From Thermodesulfobium sp. 4217-1 (GTDB lineage Bacteria > Thermodesulfobiota > Thermodesulfobiia > Thermodesulfobiales > Thermodesulfobiaceae), in assembly GCF_039822205.1 (NCBI RefSeq), contig NZ_JBAGBW010000007.1, positions 11,359-75,358 on the forward strand: DNA of 64,000 nt. Direction: 5' to 3'. The notes beneath the pieces were generated by a model. The model was not told where the DNA came from and ran no database searches. It saw nothing but the letters and a program-made list of their open reading frames with translations. Made by a program: the position numbers and the translations under genes. Numbering within the stretch: the first letter of the stretch is position 1; each line of letters starts with the position of its first letter. Shown here one piece after another: positions 27,238 through 37,480 of the stretch.

Positions 27238-28085
27238 TGAAGTTTTACAAAATGCAAGGAGCTGGTAACGATTTTGTTATGCTTTTACCAGAAGAATCCA
27301 AATACGTAGAGTCAAACGATCCTGCTGAAATTTCTGAAAAGCTGTGCGATAGACATTTTGGGATTGGCGCCGATGGCTTGATCCTTATGCTGCCGTCAGA
27401 TACAGCTGATTTAAAAATGAGAATTTTCAATGCAGATGGCAGTGAAGCCGAAATGTGCGGAAACGGAATAAGATGTTTTGCTAAATTAGCAAAAGATATG
27501 AAGATAGTAAACAAGGACAAAATAAAGGTAGAAACGCTTGCTGGCATCATTGTGCCAGAAGTTGTAAAGTTCGATGGCAGAAAATCACTAGTTCGAGTAG
27601 ATATGGGTACTCCAAATTTAAAGCCAGAATCAATTCCAATTTTGGGCTTTGAGGGAAAAGATGCTGTTATAAATGAAAAAATTCAAATAAATGATAAGAC
27701 ATTTTTAAATGTAACCTGTGTTTCAATGGGGAACCCTCATACAGTAATTTTTATGGATTATGATATAAAGAGTTTCCCAATAGAAGGCATTGCGCCTGAA
27801 GTAGAACATTCAGCATGGTTTCCGAAAAAAACTAATGTAGAATTTGCAAAGGTAATATCGAAAAATGATATAGAGCTCAGGGTTTGGGAAAGAGGAGTAG
27901 GAGAGACTTTGGCTTGTGGAACTGGAGCCTGTGCTACTGCTGTCGCTGCAAAATTAAATGGCTTAGTAGATTGCAACGTAAACATTCACCTTCCAGGTGG
28001 AGTGCTCTACATAGAATACAACACAGTCAATGTGTTTATGACTGCCAACGCAACCATGGTATTCGAAGGCGAAATTGAAATATAA
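27237..28085 (+). CDS. dapF: Diaminopimelate epimerase
   Basis: 282 residues. Both catalytic Cys positions are visible, in EMCGNGIRCFAK (near residue 78) and ACGTGACA (near residue 223), together with the N-terminal GAGNDFVML. It converts LL- to meso-diaminopimelate for lysine and peptidoglycan. It starts at GTG overlapping the miaA stop; AAGGAGG lies 12-18 bases upstream inside miaA. Confidence 0.96.
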   Translation: MKFYKMQGAGNDFVMLLPEESKYVESNDPAEISEKLCDRHFGIGADGLILMLPSDTADLKMRIFNADGSEAEMCGNGIRCFAKLAKDMKIVNKDKIKVETLAGIIVPEVVKFDGRKSLVRVDMGTPNLKPESIPILGFEGKDAVINEKIQINDKTFLNVTCVSMGNPHTVIFMDYDIKSFPIEGIAPEVEHSAWFPKKTNVEFAKVISKNDIELRVWERGVGETLACGTGACATAVAAKLNGLVDCNVNIHLPGGVLYIEYNTVNVFMTANATMVFEGEIEI

Positions 28086-28112
28086 ATATAAATATAAATT
28101 AGGAGGATAAAA

Positions 28113-29474
28113 TTGGACTATTCAAAGACATATGAATCAACAACAAAAGTTGAGTTTGATGTAATATTTCCAAAAGAGGAAGTAGCAAGCGAATGGAAAC
28201 AGACATTTAACGCCCTCGCAAATAGAACAAGCATAGCAGGATTTAGAAAGGGCAAGGTGCCAAAAAATATATTAGAAAAGGTAATACAAGATGAAGAGAT
28301 AGTAGAGAACCTCAAAGAAATGCTATTGAGAAAGTCATTTAACCAGATAAAGAATGAACATAGCGATGAGCATCTTTACAACGTTTTAAAAGAAGACGAA
28401 TCAGAGATCCAAAAAGATAAAGACTATAAGTTTAAGATGGTATTTGAATACTGGCCAGACCCAGAATTGGGAGATTATAGATCGATAAGTATAAAAGCCA
28501 ATGAAGTAGCAGTCTCTGATGAAGAGGTCGAAGAACAATTAAACTTAATACTCCAAAGCTTTGCAAAGTGGAATAACGTCGAAGAGGGAGAGATTCAGTT
28601 AAAAGATGTCGTAGAGATAACTATGGACACAAAAGACGAGAACAACGAAGATGTAAAAGAATATACTGGAGAATCAGCCATTTCTATCAATCCAGATATC
28701 AAAGATAGACTGAAACCTCTCAGGGACGTCTTAATAGGGAAAAAAGTTGGCGATGAAGTCGAATGTGATATAGAGTTAGAGTCAGAAGAAGCAAAAAAAA
28801 CTGCCCATATAAAGGCAAAGATTGATTCCATAAGAAGAAAAGAGCTATCAAATTGGTCTGATATTGATTTACAAGCGAATTTTCAAGTAGACAGCATGGA
28901 TGACCTTAAAGATCAACAAAAAAATATGATTCTTATGAACAAACTCCAGCAAGAAATTGAAAATCAGAAAAATGCAATATTAGATAAGATTAGAGAAATG
29001 AGCAAGATATACATTCCAGAAACTGCCCTGCAATTAGAAAGGCAACAGTATATAAGCGATCTGGAAAAGAGACTGAAAAATAGACAGGTTTCAAAAGAAG
29101 AGGTGGAAGCCTTAAATAGCGGCAAGGATGAATTCTCAGAATTTGCAGATGCGACGGTAAAGAAGTCAATAGAGGAGCTTCTAATAATTGAAAAGGTCTC
29201 AAAAGATTTGGGCATAATAATAGAAGATGCTGAAATTGAACAAAGGTTGAGAGCCTACAGAAAAGATATTGGAGAAGAAGATTTAGAAAAGTGGATCTTA
29301 GAGCTTAAAAATGACAAAAGGACCTGGGGACAAATAATGGCTGATGTCAGAAGAGAAAGGGTTTTCTCTGCCCTGTTGACAATGTGCATCGAAAGAGAAT
29401 CCGAAGACAAAGCCACTGATAGCGCTGAGGAGGCTTCCAAGTCTGAAGGCTCAGAAAGTGAATTAAAGAGTTAA
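28113..29474 (+). CDS. tig: Trigger factor, ribosome-associated chaperone/prolyl isomerase
   Basis: 453 residues. The N-terminal ribosome-binding signature appears as [10 protein letters not shown] (near residues 43-52). A PPIase-like middle segment (about 150-230) follows, then a long charged helical C-terminal chaperone domain and an acidic Ser/Glu tail. The PPIase part is divergent. TTG start behind AGGAGG. It precedes clpP and clpX in the conserved tig-clpP-clpX order, which supports the call. Confidence 0.93.
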   Translation: MDYSKTYESTTKVEFDVIFPKEEVASEWKQTFNALANRTSIAGFRKGKVPKNILEKVIQDEEIVENLKEMLLRKSFNQIKNEHSDEHLYNVLKEDESEIQKDKDYKFKMVFEYWPDPELGDYRSISIKANEVAVSDEEVEEQLNLILQSFAKWNNVEEGEIQLKDVVEITMDTKDENNEDVKEYTGESAISINPDIKDRLKPLRDVLIGKKVGDEVECDIELESEEAKKTAHIKAKIDSIRRKELSNWSDIDLQANFQVDSMDDLKDQQKNMILMNKLQQEIENQKNAILDKIREMSKIYIPETALQLERQQYISDLEKRLKNRQVSKEEVEALNSGKDEFSEFADATVKKSIEELLIIEKVSKDLGIIIEDAEIEQRLRAYRKDIGEEDLEKWILELKNDKRTWGQIMADVRRERVFSALLTMCIERESEDKATDSAEEASKSEGSESELKS

Positions 29475-29503
29475 ATCAAATTAACCTTAGGATGGTGAAG
29501 AAG

Positions 29504-30103
29504 ATGAATATTTCAAATAGTATTCTGATACCAACAGTTACTGAAAGAACTTCCCATGGGGAAAGAGTTTACGATATATTTTCGAAGCTATTAAACGATA
29601 GGATTATATTTTTAGGCACTGCAATAAATGAAGATGTAGCAAATCTTGTGGTAGCGCAAATGCTCTTCTTAGAAGCAGACGACCCACAAAGAGATATCTT
29701 TCTTTACATAAATAGCCCTGGAGGTGTGGTATCTGCAGGACTTGCTATCTATGACACTATGCAATATGTAAAATCAAAAGTTAACACGATTTGTTTCGGA
29801 CAGGCTGCCAGCATGGCTGCAGTCATACTTGCAGCAGGCGAAAAGGGCAAGAGGTATTGCCTTCCAAACGCAAGAGTCCTTATCCATCAGCCTTTGGGCG
29901 GAGCAGAGGGACAGGCAACTGATATTGCCATCCAGGCAAAAGAGATCTTGAAGATAAAGGATGCACTGAACTTAATATTATCCAATCACACTGGAAAAAA
30001 TATATCGAAAATCAAGAACGATACAGAGAGAGATTTTTATATGGATGCCAAGCAGGCAAAAGAATATGGAATTATTGATGAAATTCTGGAAAAGAGAGAA
30101 TAA
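29504..30103 (+). CDS. clpP: ATP-dependent Clp protease proteolytic subunit
   Basis: About 199 residues. The catalytic triad is visible: Ser in GQAASMAA, His in VLIHQPLGG and Asp in [20 protein letters not shown] and INSPGG are family motifs. ATG 29492 is also in frame, but TTAGG abuts it directly; ATG 29504 has AGGATGG at a better distance. ClpP forms a tetradecamer capped by ClpX, encoded 8 bases downstream. Confidence 0.96.
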   Translation: MNISNSILIPTVTERTSHGERVYDIFSKLLNDRIIFLGTAINEDVANLVVAQMLFLEADDPQRDIFLYINSPGGVVSAGLAIYDTMQYVKSKVNTICFGQAASMAAVILAAGEKGKRYCLPNARVLIHQPLGGAEGQATDIAIQAKEILKIKDALNLILSNHTGKNISKIKNDTERDFYMDAKQAKEYGIIDEILEKRE

Positions 30104-30111
30104 TCGAAGAT

Positions 30112-31353
30112 ATGGACAATGAAAATTTACAGAAATGTTCTTTTTGCGGCAAGAACTCGAAAGAAGTCGATAAGTTTTTCTCTGGAAAAAATGGCTCTTT
30201 GATATGCAGCGATTGCATAAAAATTGCAAACAAGATACTTGAAAAAGAAGAGGAAGAAAAACTTCTTGAAAATTATAACAACACCATAAATAAGCTAAAA
30301 CCAAAAGAGATATTTTCAAAGCTATCAGAATATGTGATAGGTCAAGAAGATGTAAAAAAGGTTTTATCAGTGGCAGTTTACAATCACTACAAGAGAATAA
30401 TGCAAGAAAAGAGCGATAACGACGTCGAGATTTTAAAAAGCAATATCTTATTGATTGGACCGACTGGAACAGGCAAAACCCTGCTGGCCCAGACACTTGC
30501 AAAGATATTAAACGTTCCGTTTGCAATAGCTGATGCCACTACCCTTACAGAGGCAGGCTATGTGGGTGAAGACGTCGAAAATGTTCTCTTAAGGCTTATT
30601 CAGGCCGCTAATTATGATATTCATGCTGCTGAAAAAGGCATTATTTACATAGATGAGATAGACAAGATCGGCAGAAAATCTGAAAATACATCCATTACCA
30701 GAGATGTATCAGGAGAAGGTGTCCAACAGGCATTGTTAAAAATTCTTGAAGGCACGGTTGCGAATGTCCCACCCCAGGGCGGCAGAAAACACCCTCAACA
30801 AGAGTTTATACAGATAAACACTGAAAATATACTATTTATTTGCGGCGGTTCCTTCGAAAAGGTTGAAGAGATAGTATATTCAAGAATTGGCAAGAAAAAT
30901 ATCGGCTTTATATCCAAGAGCAATAAAGATGGAGACATCAAGCAAGAAGAGCAAAAGTGGAAGATATTACAGGAAAACATTCTGCCAGAAGACCTCATAC
31001 ACTTTGGACTTATTCCTGAATTGGTCGGTCGCTTGCCTATCATATCAGTTTTGAGCCCTCTTGATGAGGCTTTATTAAAAAAGATTTTAACAGAGCCAAA
31101 AAATGCGATCCTAAAACAGTACAAGAAACTTATGGATATGGACAATATATCTCTAAATTTCGACGATGCATCTTTGGACTTTATTGTAAAAGAAGCGATA
31201 AAAAGAAATACAGGCGCCAGAGGTCTAAGATCTATAATGGAGACTATCATGTTAGACATTATGTTTGAAACGTCTTCGTTTACAAAAGATAGCACGCTCG
31301 ACATTGATGAGGGATTTGTAAAAGATAAGCTAACCCCTAAAAAAGTTGGTTAA
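30112..31353 (+). CDS. clpX: ATP-dependent Clp protease ATP-binding subunit
   Basis: 413 residues. The N-terminal zinc-binding domain has CSFC (Cys9/Cys12) and ICSDC. The AAA+ core has Walker A GPTGTGKT, Walker [10 protein letters not shown], and [10 protein letters not shown] with sensor 2. The ClpP-contacting IGF loop is represented by NIGFIS. It unfolds tagged proteins for ClpP. It ends the long plus-strand run that starts at argC and is followed by two strong palindromes. Confidence 0.96.
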   Translation: MDNENLQKCSFCGKNSKEVDKFFSGKNGSLICSDCIKIANKILEKEEEEKLLENYNNTINKLKPKEIFSKLSEYVIGQEDVKKVLSVAVYNHYKRIMQEKSDNDVEILKSNILLIGPTGTGKTLLAQTLAKILNVPFAIADATTLTEAGYVGEDVENVLLRLIQAANYDIHAAEKGIIYIDEIDKIGRKSENTSITRDVSGEGVQQALLKILEGTVANVPPQGGRKHPQQEFIQINTENILFICGGSFEKVEEIVYSRIGKKNIGFISKSNKDGDIKQEEQKWKILQENILPEDLIHFGLIPELVGRLPIISVLSPLDEALLKKILTEPKNAILKQYKKLMDMDNISLNFDDASLDFIVKEAIKRNTGARGLRSIMETIMLDIMFETSSFTKDSTLDIDEGFVKDKLTPKKVG

Positions 31354-31354
31354 T

Positions 31355-31372
31355 GATAATATACGTATTATC
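31355..31372. repeat. Inverted repeat after clpX (first of two)
   Basis: GATAAT and ATTATC arms around a 6-base centre, starting just after the clpX stop. It directly precedes a longer perfect palindrome; together they may form the end of the clpX transcript. Confidence 0.5.
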
Positions 31373-31376
31373 GCTT

Positions 31377-31404
31377 GCAGCCGTTAAGATATCTTAACGG
31401 CTGC
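31377..31404. terminator. Perfect 28-bp palindrome, probable bidirectional terminator
   Basis: A perfect palindrome of 14-base arms (GCAGCCGTTAAGAT and its complement) lies between convergent clpX and the small gene at 31417. On the plus strand it is followed by GATAAAAAGG and then T-rich DNA 10 bases later, so it is not a textbook U-tract terminator. The absence of a spacer means a hairpin would need to open its centre. A protein-binding site is an alternative. Confidence 0.55.
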
Positions 31405-31416
31405 GATAAAAAGGAT

Positions 31417-31674
31417 TTATTTTTTGTTTTCTTCGTCAAAAATGCTCAAATATTGATCAATAATAAACTCTAAATATATGCACTTTTCGCCTTCAATACA
31501 AGAATCAGCATCAGACTTGTCCAGATATGCATATCTCTTAAAATTTCCCTTAAAGAAATTTATCAACCAAGCGTTTTTGTCTTCTTCGAATACGACACTG
31601 AAATTCAGTTTGTTTTCTCCCAAATTTGGGTATATCTCTCTTAACTTGTTTGCTAAGCCTACCGCAGTATACAT
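31417..31674 (-). CDS. Small conserved-looking protein of unknown function
   Basis: 85 residues, charged and soluble, with no signal peptide. An excellent ribosome site (AAGGAGG, 5 bases before the ATG) supports it as real. A pair of Cys (SCIEGEKC) lies near residues 60-66. I do not recognise the family. It is transcribed toward clpX and lies just downstream of the frameshifted TPR gene on the same strand. Confidence 0.6.
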   Translation of the reverse strand: MYTAVGLANKLREIYPNLGENKLNFSVVFEEDKNAWLINFFKGNFKRYAYLDKSDADSCIEGEKCIYLEFIIDQYLSIFDEENKK

Positions 31675-31717
31675 TGGCCCTCCTTAAATTTTGATATTTT
31701 TATCAAATATATCAAAT

Positions 31718-32349
31718 TTAGTTATTGCTATCAAGCCTTCTCGCATTAGCAGAATCTCTTTCTGAGTTTGTATAGTCACCCAATGCATAATATGCACTTG
31801 CTCTATTAAAATATGCCACAGACATATTTGAGTTAATGTCTATTGCGCTGCTATATGCAACGACTGCCTTATTAAATTCACGCGAATCATAATAGCTAAC
31901 CCCCAGATTGTTATAATAGCTTGCATTTTTCGGGTTTAAGTCTATTGCCTTTTGGTAGTCTCTTATCGAAAGATCGTAGTTTTTTGTTTTATAGTATGAT
32001 ATTCCCCTGCCCTCATACGCATCAGCGTTTTTTGGGTTTAGCTCTATTGCCTTTGAAAAATCTTGAATTGCTTTGTCGTATTCGTGCAATTTGAAATATG
32101 AGTTTGCCCTATTACATAAGCATCAACCAGTTTTGGATTTGACTCTATAGCCATATTATAAAATGATATAGCCTTGAAATACTCTTTCTTATCAAAAAAT
32201 GAATTTGCCGAATTTAAATACCCCCTATCACTTCCATTGAAAAATAGAAGTGGAAATAAAAATATCAAAAACAACACAAAAACGCTGATAATAAAAAATT
32301 TTTTAACTGTTAACTCTACCCCTCTGTCAAATTTTACATCTAAAATCAA
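31718..32349 (-). pseudogene. TPR-repeat protein interrupted by a frameshift
   Basis: Two overlapping reading frames encode one TPR protein. The first (from TTG 32349) has a membrane anchor (VKKFFIISVFVLFLIFLFPLLFF) and a TPR up to NPKLVDAY. The second continues RANSYFKLHEYDKAIQDF and three more TPRs, to 31718. One extra A/T near 32111-32114 (ATTAC to ATTTAC on the plus strand) would join them as VNRANSYF, giving ~210 residues. Either a real disruption or a sequencing error. It starts right after the diguanylate cyclase stop, so the two are probably coupled. Likely a membrane-anchored scaffold. Confidence 0.8.
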
Positions 32350-32351
32350 CC

Positions 32352-34016
32352 TTACTCTTCATAACGTACACAATTTTTTCCAACGGCTTTAGCCTCATAC
32401 ATCAGATTATCGGCTCTTTCTATCAATGAGTCAACGCTGTCCCATTGGCGAGATCCTGCAATGCCGCAGCTTACAGTAATGCCATTAATGTCCTCAATTT
32501 TTAAATTACTCAATCTAACCCTAATCTCTTCTGCTAATATTGAAGCTTTTTGTGGAGTGGTTTCAGGGAGCAATATTACAAATTCCTCGCCGCCCCAGCG
32601 TGCAAATATATCAATTTTTCTTATTCTATCTTTTATCGTCTCAGATAAACTTTTTAAAACTAAATCCCCTGCATTGTGACCGAACTTGTCGTTTATGCTC
32701 TTGAAATTGTCAATATCGAGCATTATTACAGAAAATTTAGAACTCGTCCTCTTTATCCTCTCTATTTCTTCATCCAATCTTTCAAGAAAATATCGACGGT
32801 TATATATGCTTGTCAAAGGATCTGTAACTGACAGAAGATAGAGCTCTTTTTCTATATTTTTATACGCAGTAACGTCATTGGCATAATGAAGGTATATGTC
32901 ACCTCCTAATGGTATCCACCAGGTATCCCATACTTTGTCTTCAAGCTCCACTTCAATGTTTATCGATTCATTTCTTAACAATGCCTCATCAGCCTTACAA
33001 AAATAGCACTTTGTATCAGGCAAAGGCACGCTTGTATTTTCATATACATCTCTATTTGTTTTCTGTATGTAAATATTTTTGTGAATTTCTTCCCAGCAAT
33101 AGCCATTAACCTTAGTATGAAATAACTTTTCAGCCATCTTGTTTTGTGCAAGAATTTTTTTGTTCTTTGTAATCAGCCAGGCAGGGGTAGGCAAACCCCC
33201 CAGCATTAATCTGGGTCGATCTTCCTTAATCTTGTTTTCTTCTTCCAACTTCTTTTGTTCACTAATATCCCTTGCAATCCCTACTGAATACCAATTATCC
33301 TTAAAATTAAAAATTGATAAAGAAACTTCTATAAAGACCTCTCTTCCATCTTTATTTCTTGCTTTCATTTCTACTGCCCTATCTAAGGAATTTCCTTTTC
33401 CTTCTAAAAAGTTATGCTTTATCGTCCCAATATGGGGCTTATAATAACTACCAGGAACGAGAAATTGATCCAATTTCTTCCAAATAACTTCTTCCCAAGA
33501 ATAGCCAAAGAGCTTTTCTGCAGCTTTATTCCAAAAGGTTACTCTATCTTGATCGTCGATTATTACAATAGCATCCCAAACTGAGTTAATGACCACATCA
33601 AATTTTAGTTGGGCCTCTTGCATCTCATCTTCTATTAGAACTCTTTCTGTAATGTCAGAGATAAAGGCAATGCATAGGTTTTTGCCCCTGTAGCTAATAA
33701 GCTGCAAGTTCACCTCTACAGGATAAAGAGTGCCGTCTTTTCGGCGATGCTTAGTTTGAAAAGAAATACTCCCTTTTTCACCCTTTATCAAGGGTTCAAG
33801 CAGCCTCTTAAAGCGATCCACGCTCATCTCTGGATTCAAGTCAACTGGGGTCATATTACTTAAATCTTCCGATGAGAATCCTAAATTCTTCCTGGCAGCC
33901 TGATTTACAGCAAAAAATTTTAAACTCTTTGGATGGAAAATATATATCTCATTAATAGATTTCTCAAAAAGCTGTCTCAAAAAACTCTTTTTTCTCAAGT
34001 CAATTCTGAAATCCAA
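32352..34016 (-). CDS. PAS/PAS/PAS-GGDEF diguanylate cyclase
   Basis: 554 residues, TTG start behind GGAG. Three PAS domains: ~10-130, ~135-265 and a Cys-bearing one ~270-385 with Cys307 (YCWEE) and Cys337/Cys340 (CYFC). The GGDEF domain (~390-550) has an intact GGEEF at 475-479 and an I-site RKID five residues before, so it should be active and product-inhibited. No membrane segment, so cytoplasmic. It follows the EAL sensor gene by 44 bases on the same strand, pairing a cyclase with a phosphodiesterase. The Cys-PAS resembles the one in the 2598 cyclase. Confidence 0.9.
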   Translation of the reverse strand: MDFRIDLRKKSFLRQLFEKSINEIYIFHPKSLKFFAVNQAARKNLGFSSEDLSNMTPVDLNPEMSVDRFKRLLEPLIKGEKGSISFQTKHRRKDGTLYPVEVNLQLISYRGKNLCIAFISDITERVLIEDEMQEAQLKFDVVINSVWDAIVIIDDQDRVTFWNKAAEKLFGYSWEEVIWKKLDQFLVPGSYYKPHIGTIKHNFLEGKGNSLDRAVEMKARNKDGREVFIEVSLSIFNFKDNWYSVGIARDISEQKKLEEENKIKEDRPRLMLGGLPTPAWLITKNKKILAQNKMAEKLFHTKVNGYCWEEIHKNIYIQKTNRDVYENTSVPLPDTKCYFCKADEALLRNESINIEVELEDKVWDTWWIPLGGDIYLHYANDVTAYKNIEKELYLLSVTDPLTSIYNRRYFLERLDEEIERIKRTSSKFSVIMLDIDNFKSINDKFGHNAGDLVLKSLSETIKDRIRKIDIFARWGGEEFVILLPETTPQKASILAEEIRVRLSNLKIEDINGITVSCGIAGSRQWDSVDSLIERADNLMYEAKAVGKNCVRYEE

Positions 34017-34060
34017 CCTATTCTCCAGATTAAAGTCTCCAAAAAATTTATTTATAACCC

Positions 34061-37000
34061 TTAAATGTTACCTAAAATTTCACCAAGCTCATCTCTTGGC
34101 ATCGGCCTATAGAACAAATATCCCTGAAAGTAATCACAATTCATAGATTTTAGAATATCAAACTGCTCTACAGTTTCTACTCCTTCTGCAATTGTCTTTA
34201 TATTTAGCGAATGTGCAAGAAAAATAATGGAATTTATAATGTTTCTTGTTTTAGAGTTTTCTATACCTCTTATGAAAGATATATCTATCTTTAGCGTCTC
34301 AATGTCAAGCATTGACAGGTAAGACAAGGAGGAAAATCCAGTGCCAAAGTCATCCAAAGAAAAATATATGCCATATTTTTTTAACTCTCTAATAAGATCT
34401 GAAATATAATCAAAGCTGTTTATAAATGCTCTTTCAACAATCTCTATTTTCAATAAATCCATTTGCAGGTGATGAAATTTTAGTTTAGAAAATAAATCAT
34501 CCCTCAAACTCCTTTGCATCAAACTTTTAGAAGAAAGGTTAATTGATATAGGAATCGTTTTTTTAAAGGATTGCAAGTCATCAAGGACATTCTCTATGAG
34601 TTGGTGTTCTGCATCTATTATAAGAGGGGTTTTTTCTAAATATTCTATAAAATCAATTGGAGGAATTATTTTACCATCTTTATTCCAGCGCATTAAAGCC
34701 TCTGCCCCAACAATTTTTCTATCTTTATTTACATAAGGTTGATAAAAGGCAATAAATTCTTTGTTTGCTACCGCAAGATCTAAATCTAACTTTAGTCTTA
34801 AAGCTTTTGTAGCCTCTATTTCTAAATCCTGCCTGAAAAAACCTATCTGGTTTTCTCCTTTTTCTTTGGCATCTGCAAGAGCTATCATGGCTTTATTTAG
34901 TAAATCTTCAGAAGTATTAGCATCCCTAGGAAACAGGCTAAGTCCTATGTTAAATGAAACAGAAATATTTTTATTCAACATCTCATAGGGTTCTATAATA
35001 TCACTTAAGATCTTTGAAACTACTATAAGTATGTCCTCTTCCGCTTTTAAATCTTTAACTAGAATGCCAAATCTGTCAGATTCAAGCTTCGCTATAACAT
35101 CGTATGCCTTTAGATTGTCCTTCAACCTCTGAGCTATTTTTTTTAGCATATAATCTCCAACTTCAAAACCATAGGCTTCGTTTATTCTTTTAAAGTTTAG
35201 AGGATTTATTATAGCTACTGAAAAAATCTGGTTTTCAGATTTCGCTCTTTCTAAAAGTTTTTCTAACTCCATTTTAAATGAGTTTAAATTAATTAATCCA
35301 GTTGTGCCATCATAATTAACTAATCTGTCTAATTCTCTTAAAAGCTCATCATCTTTCTCAATTTCTTTGCCTACTACTATATAATGCGTAATATTTGAAC
35401 CCTCAAAAAAAGGCGTTATATTGACATAAAAATCCTTTAATAAGCCATTTTTAATTCTATATTTAATTAATCCTGAGTAAGTATTTCCAGATTTCAGAAT
35501 TTTGTAAAATTTTTTTGAAAACTCTTTTGTATGCGTTCTTGGAGAAAATATAGAGTGGTGTTTACCTATAATCTCATCTTTCGAATAACCAAATATTCTA
35601 AGAGCTCTATCATTTACATATACTATGTTAAAATTACTGTCAGTAACTGCTACAAACTCAAAACCAGCATCCAAAGCACTAAGAGTTATCTTTGAGAACT
35701 TTTCATCTTCCAGTTTATTCAGGATAAATTCAATTTGTTGCTGAATTACTTTAAATAAGTTAAATATCTCATTATTGAAAAGACTTTTAGTAAAAATTAG
35801 AACAAGAGAACCAATAATATCTTCTTTAAAGGATATGCTTAGCGCAATACAAGAATTAAACCCATAAGAGCAAACAAATTCTCTAAATGGGCAAATATCC
35901 TGTGAGCAAATGTCTTCTAATAAATATATACCTTTACTGTTTAGACTCTTTATTAGAGGTTCATCTGATTGTAAAAACTTATTATTTGTAAATAGGCGAC
36001 CTACCATTTTCGCCTTATCTAAATATCCTTGAAATCTATCATCTTTAGCTGAAAAGTAGACAACTTCAAAATTTTTATTACTTTTTAAAAGTACATAAGA
36101 CACTTCCATACCCAGATTTTCAACTAAAAGCATGGGTAAGGACGATAAAAATTCTTCCTTTGTTTTTATTTTCAGAGATAAATTGCTAATTTCATACAAG
36201 GTATTATAAATCCTTGATTTCAACTCTAATCGATCTTCATATTCTACAAGTTTTGTAACATCCATTGATAGATCAACAAAACGATAAACTTCACCATCTT
36301 GCATAACAGGTATTATTATTGAATCAAGATAAAAAATTGAACCATCCTTTGCTTTGTTTACAAACCTACAAGTACAAGACTCTCCTGACAAGATCTTTTT
36401 CCAAAGCTTTTCATAAAAAGTTTTATCATGATGCCCTGACTTAAATATTCTTGGATTATTGCCAATGAGCGCCTCTTTAGGGTAACCTGATATATCAGAA
36501 ACAGCCTTGTTTGCGTCTATTATAGTGCCATCTCTATCTGTGATTACCGCCCACTCGTGAGACACAGAGATAGCCTGGTTTAAAACAAGAATATTTTTCT
36601 GGGATTCTATCTTTTCCAAAGCAAAAGATAGATCTAACTGCATCTCATCCAAAAGGTGTAAATGATCTTCGTCACAAGAATTTTTTACATTATCATGGAT
36701 TGACAAAATATATTCTACCTTATTATTTTTTAATATTGGAATAGAGCAAGCAGACTGGATATCGTATTTATTGTAAAAATCATGCCAATAGAAAGTAGTT
36801 TGAAGTTTCGAGATTTGCGGGACCATGCTCACCTTTCTTGTATGATAAGCTTTGGATACAGAACCTCTCCCATAAGGGGTAGACTCATCTACGCCTTCTA
36901 TATTATTTTTAATATCATCTTGTAACTCTTTTGTTTTTGCCCTTGTATAGATTTTTTTAAAGAGATTATCTTTATCCACGTAGCCTATTGCACAATCTAA

Positions 37001-37480
37001 ATACCCCACCTCATCGACTATTATGTCACAAGCCTTTTCCAACAAATCCTGCTCATTATCTACTCTTACTATTAGTTGATTTATTTGGCTTAGAGTGAAA
37101 AAAAGCTTTTCGTATGACTTTTCCTTAGTTCTGTCTAAAATAAGCACCAAGCCAGAGGGTTTGTTTTCATACTCTATAGTATAAGCAAATAAGGCTACAG
37201 GAACAAATGTGTTTGATTTTGATAAAAGAAAGTGTTGAGAATACTCTACAGTAAAAAATTCTCCCTTTGTACGTCTTATTAGATTTACTTTTATTTCTTC
37301 TTTAATCGTTCTCATAGCAATATCCAATATGCTCTTACCAATAAGCTCATCTGGGCTCTCATAACCTAAAATTTCAGCAATACGTTTATTTGCAAAAACT
37401 ATCCTGCCATCTTCTCCCTGGTTTATATAAACGCCAAACAAAGAAGAGCGCAATATTGCTTCAAAAAAATCTAAACTCAT
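34061..37480 (-). CDS. Multidomain PAS/GAF sensor with degenerate GGDEF and intact EAL domain
   Basis: 1139 residues. Order: PAS (~5-120), GAF-like (~125-290), PAS (~300-410), GAF-like (~420-590), PAS (~600-720), GGDEF-like (~725-890), EAL (~895-1135). The cyclase loop reads ESDRF (800-804) instead of GGDEF, so that domain is probably a regulatory GTP sensor. The EAL domain keeps EAL at 927-929, DDFGTG from 1043 and AEGVET, so c-di-GMP hydrolysis is expected. The second GAF has several Cys (DICSQDICPF). No membrane helix. First gene of the minus-strand unit with the diguanylate cyclase and the TPR gene. Confidence 0.9.
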   Translation of the reverse strand: MSLDFFEAILRSSLFGVYINQGEDGRIVFANKRIAEILGYESPDELIGKSILDIAMRTIKEEIKVNLIRRTKGEFFTVEYSQHFLLSKSNTFVPVALFAYTIEYENKPSGLVLILDRTKEKSYEKLFFTLSQINQLIVRVDNEQDLLEKACDIIVDEVGYLDCAIGYVDKDNLFKKIYTRAKTKELQDDIKNNIEGVDESTPYGRGSVSKAYHTRKVSMVPQISKLQTTFYWHDFYNKYDIQSACSIPILKNNKVEYILSIHDNVKNSCDEDHLHLLDEMQLDLSFALEKIESQKNILVLNQAISVSHEWAVITDRDGTIIDANKAVSDISGYPKEALIGNNPRIFKSGHHDKTFYEKLWKKILSGESCTCRFVNKAKDGSIFYLDSIIIPVMQDGEVYRFVDLSMDVTKLVEYEDRLELKSRIYNTLYEISNLSLKIKTKEEFLSSLPMLLVENLGMEVSYVLLKSNKNFEVVYFSAKDDRFQGYLDKAKMVGRLFTNNKFLQSDEPLIKSLNSKGIYLLEDICSQDICPFREFVCSYGFNSCIALSISFKEDIIGSLVLIFTKSLFNNEIFNLFKVIQQQIEFILNKLEDEKFSKITLSALDAGFEFVAVTDSNFNIVYVNDRALRIFGYSKDEIIGKHHSIFSPRTHTKEFSKKFYKILKSGNTYSGLIKYRIKNGLLKDFYVNITPFFEGSNITHYIVVGKEIEKDDELLRELDRLVNYDGTTGLINLNSFKMELEKLLERAKSENQIFSVAIINPLNFKRINEAYGFEVGDYMLKKIAQRLKDNLKAYDVIAKLESDRFGILVKDLKAEEDILIVVSKILSDIIEPYEMLNKNISVSFNIGLSLFPRDANTSEDLLNKAMIALADAKEKGENQIGFFRQDLEIEATKALRLKLDLDLAVANKEFIAFYQPYVNKDRKIVGAEALMRWNKDGKIIPPIDFIEYLEKTPLIIDAEHQLIENVLDDLQSFKKTIPISINLSSKSLMQRSLRDDLFSKLKFHHLQMDLLKIEIVERAFINSFDYISDLIRELKKYGIYFSLDDFGTGFSSLSYLSMLDIETLKIDISFIRGIENSKTRNIINSIIFLAHSLNIKTIAEGVETVEQFDILKSMNCDYFQGYLFYRPMPRDELGEILGNI

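Noticed and set aside
29978-30526. A 182-codon antisense frame across clpP/clpX
   Set aside because: Antisense to two certain genes, with Leu/Ser/Cys bias and no ribosome site.
31718-32349. Two separate small TPR genes
   Set aside because: The TPR pattern runs on across the frame change, so a single frameshifted gene explains both.
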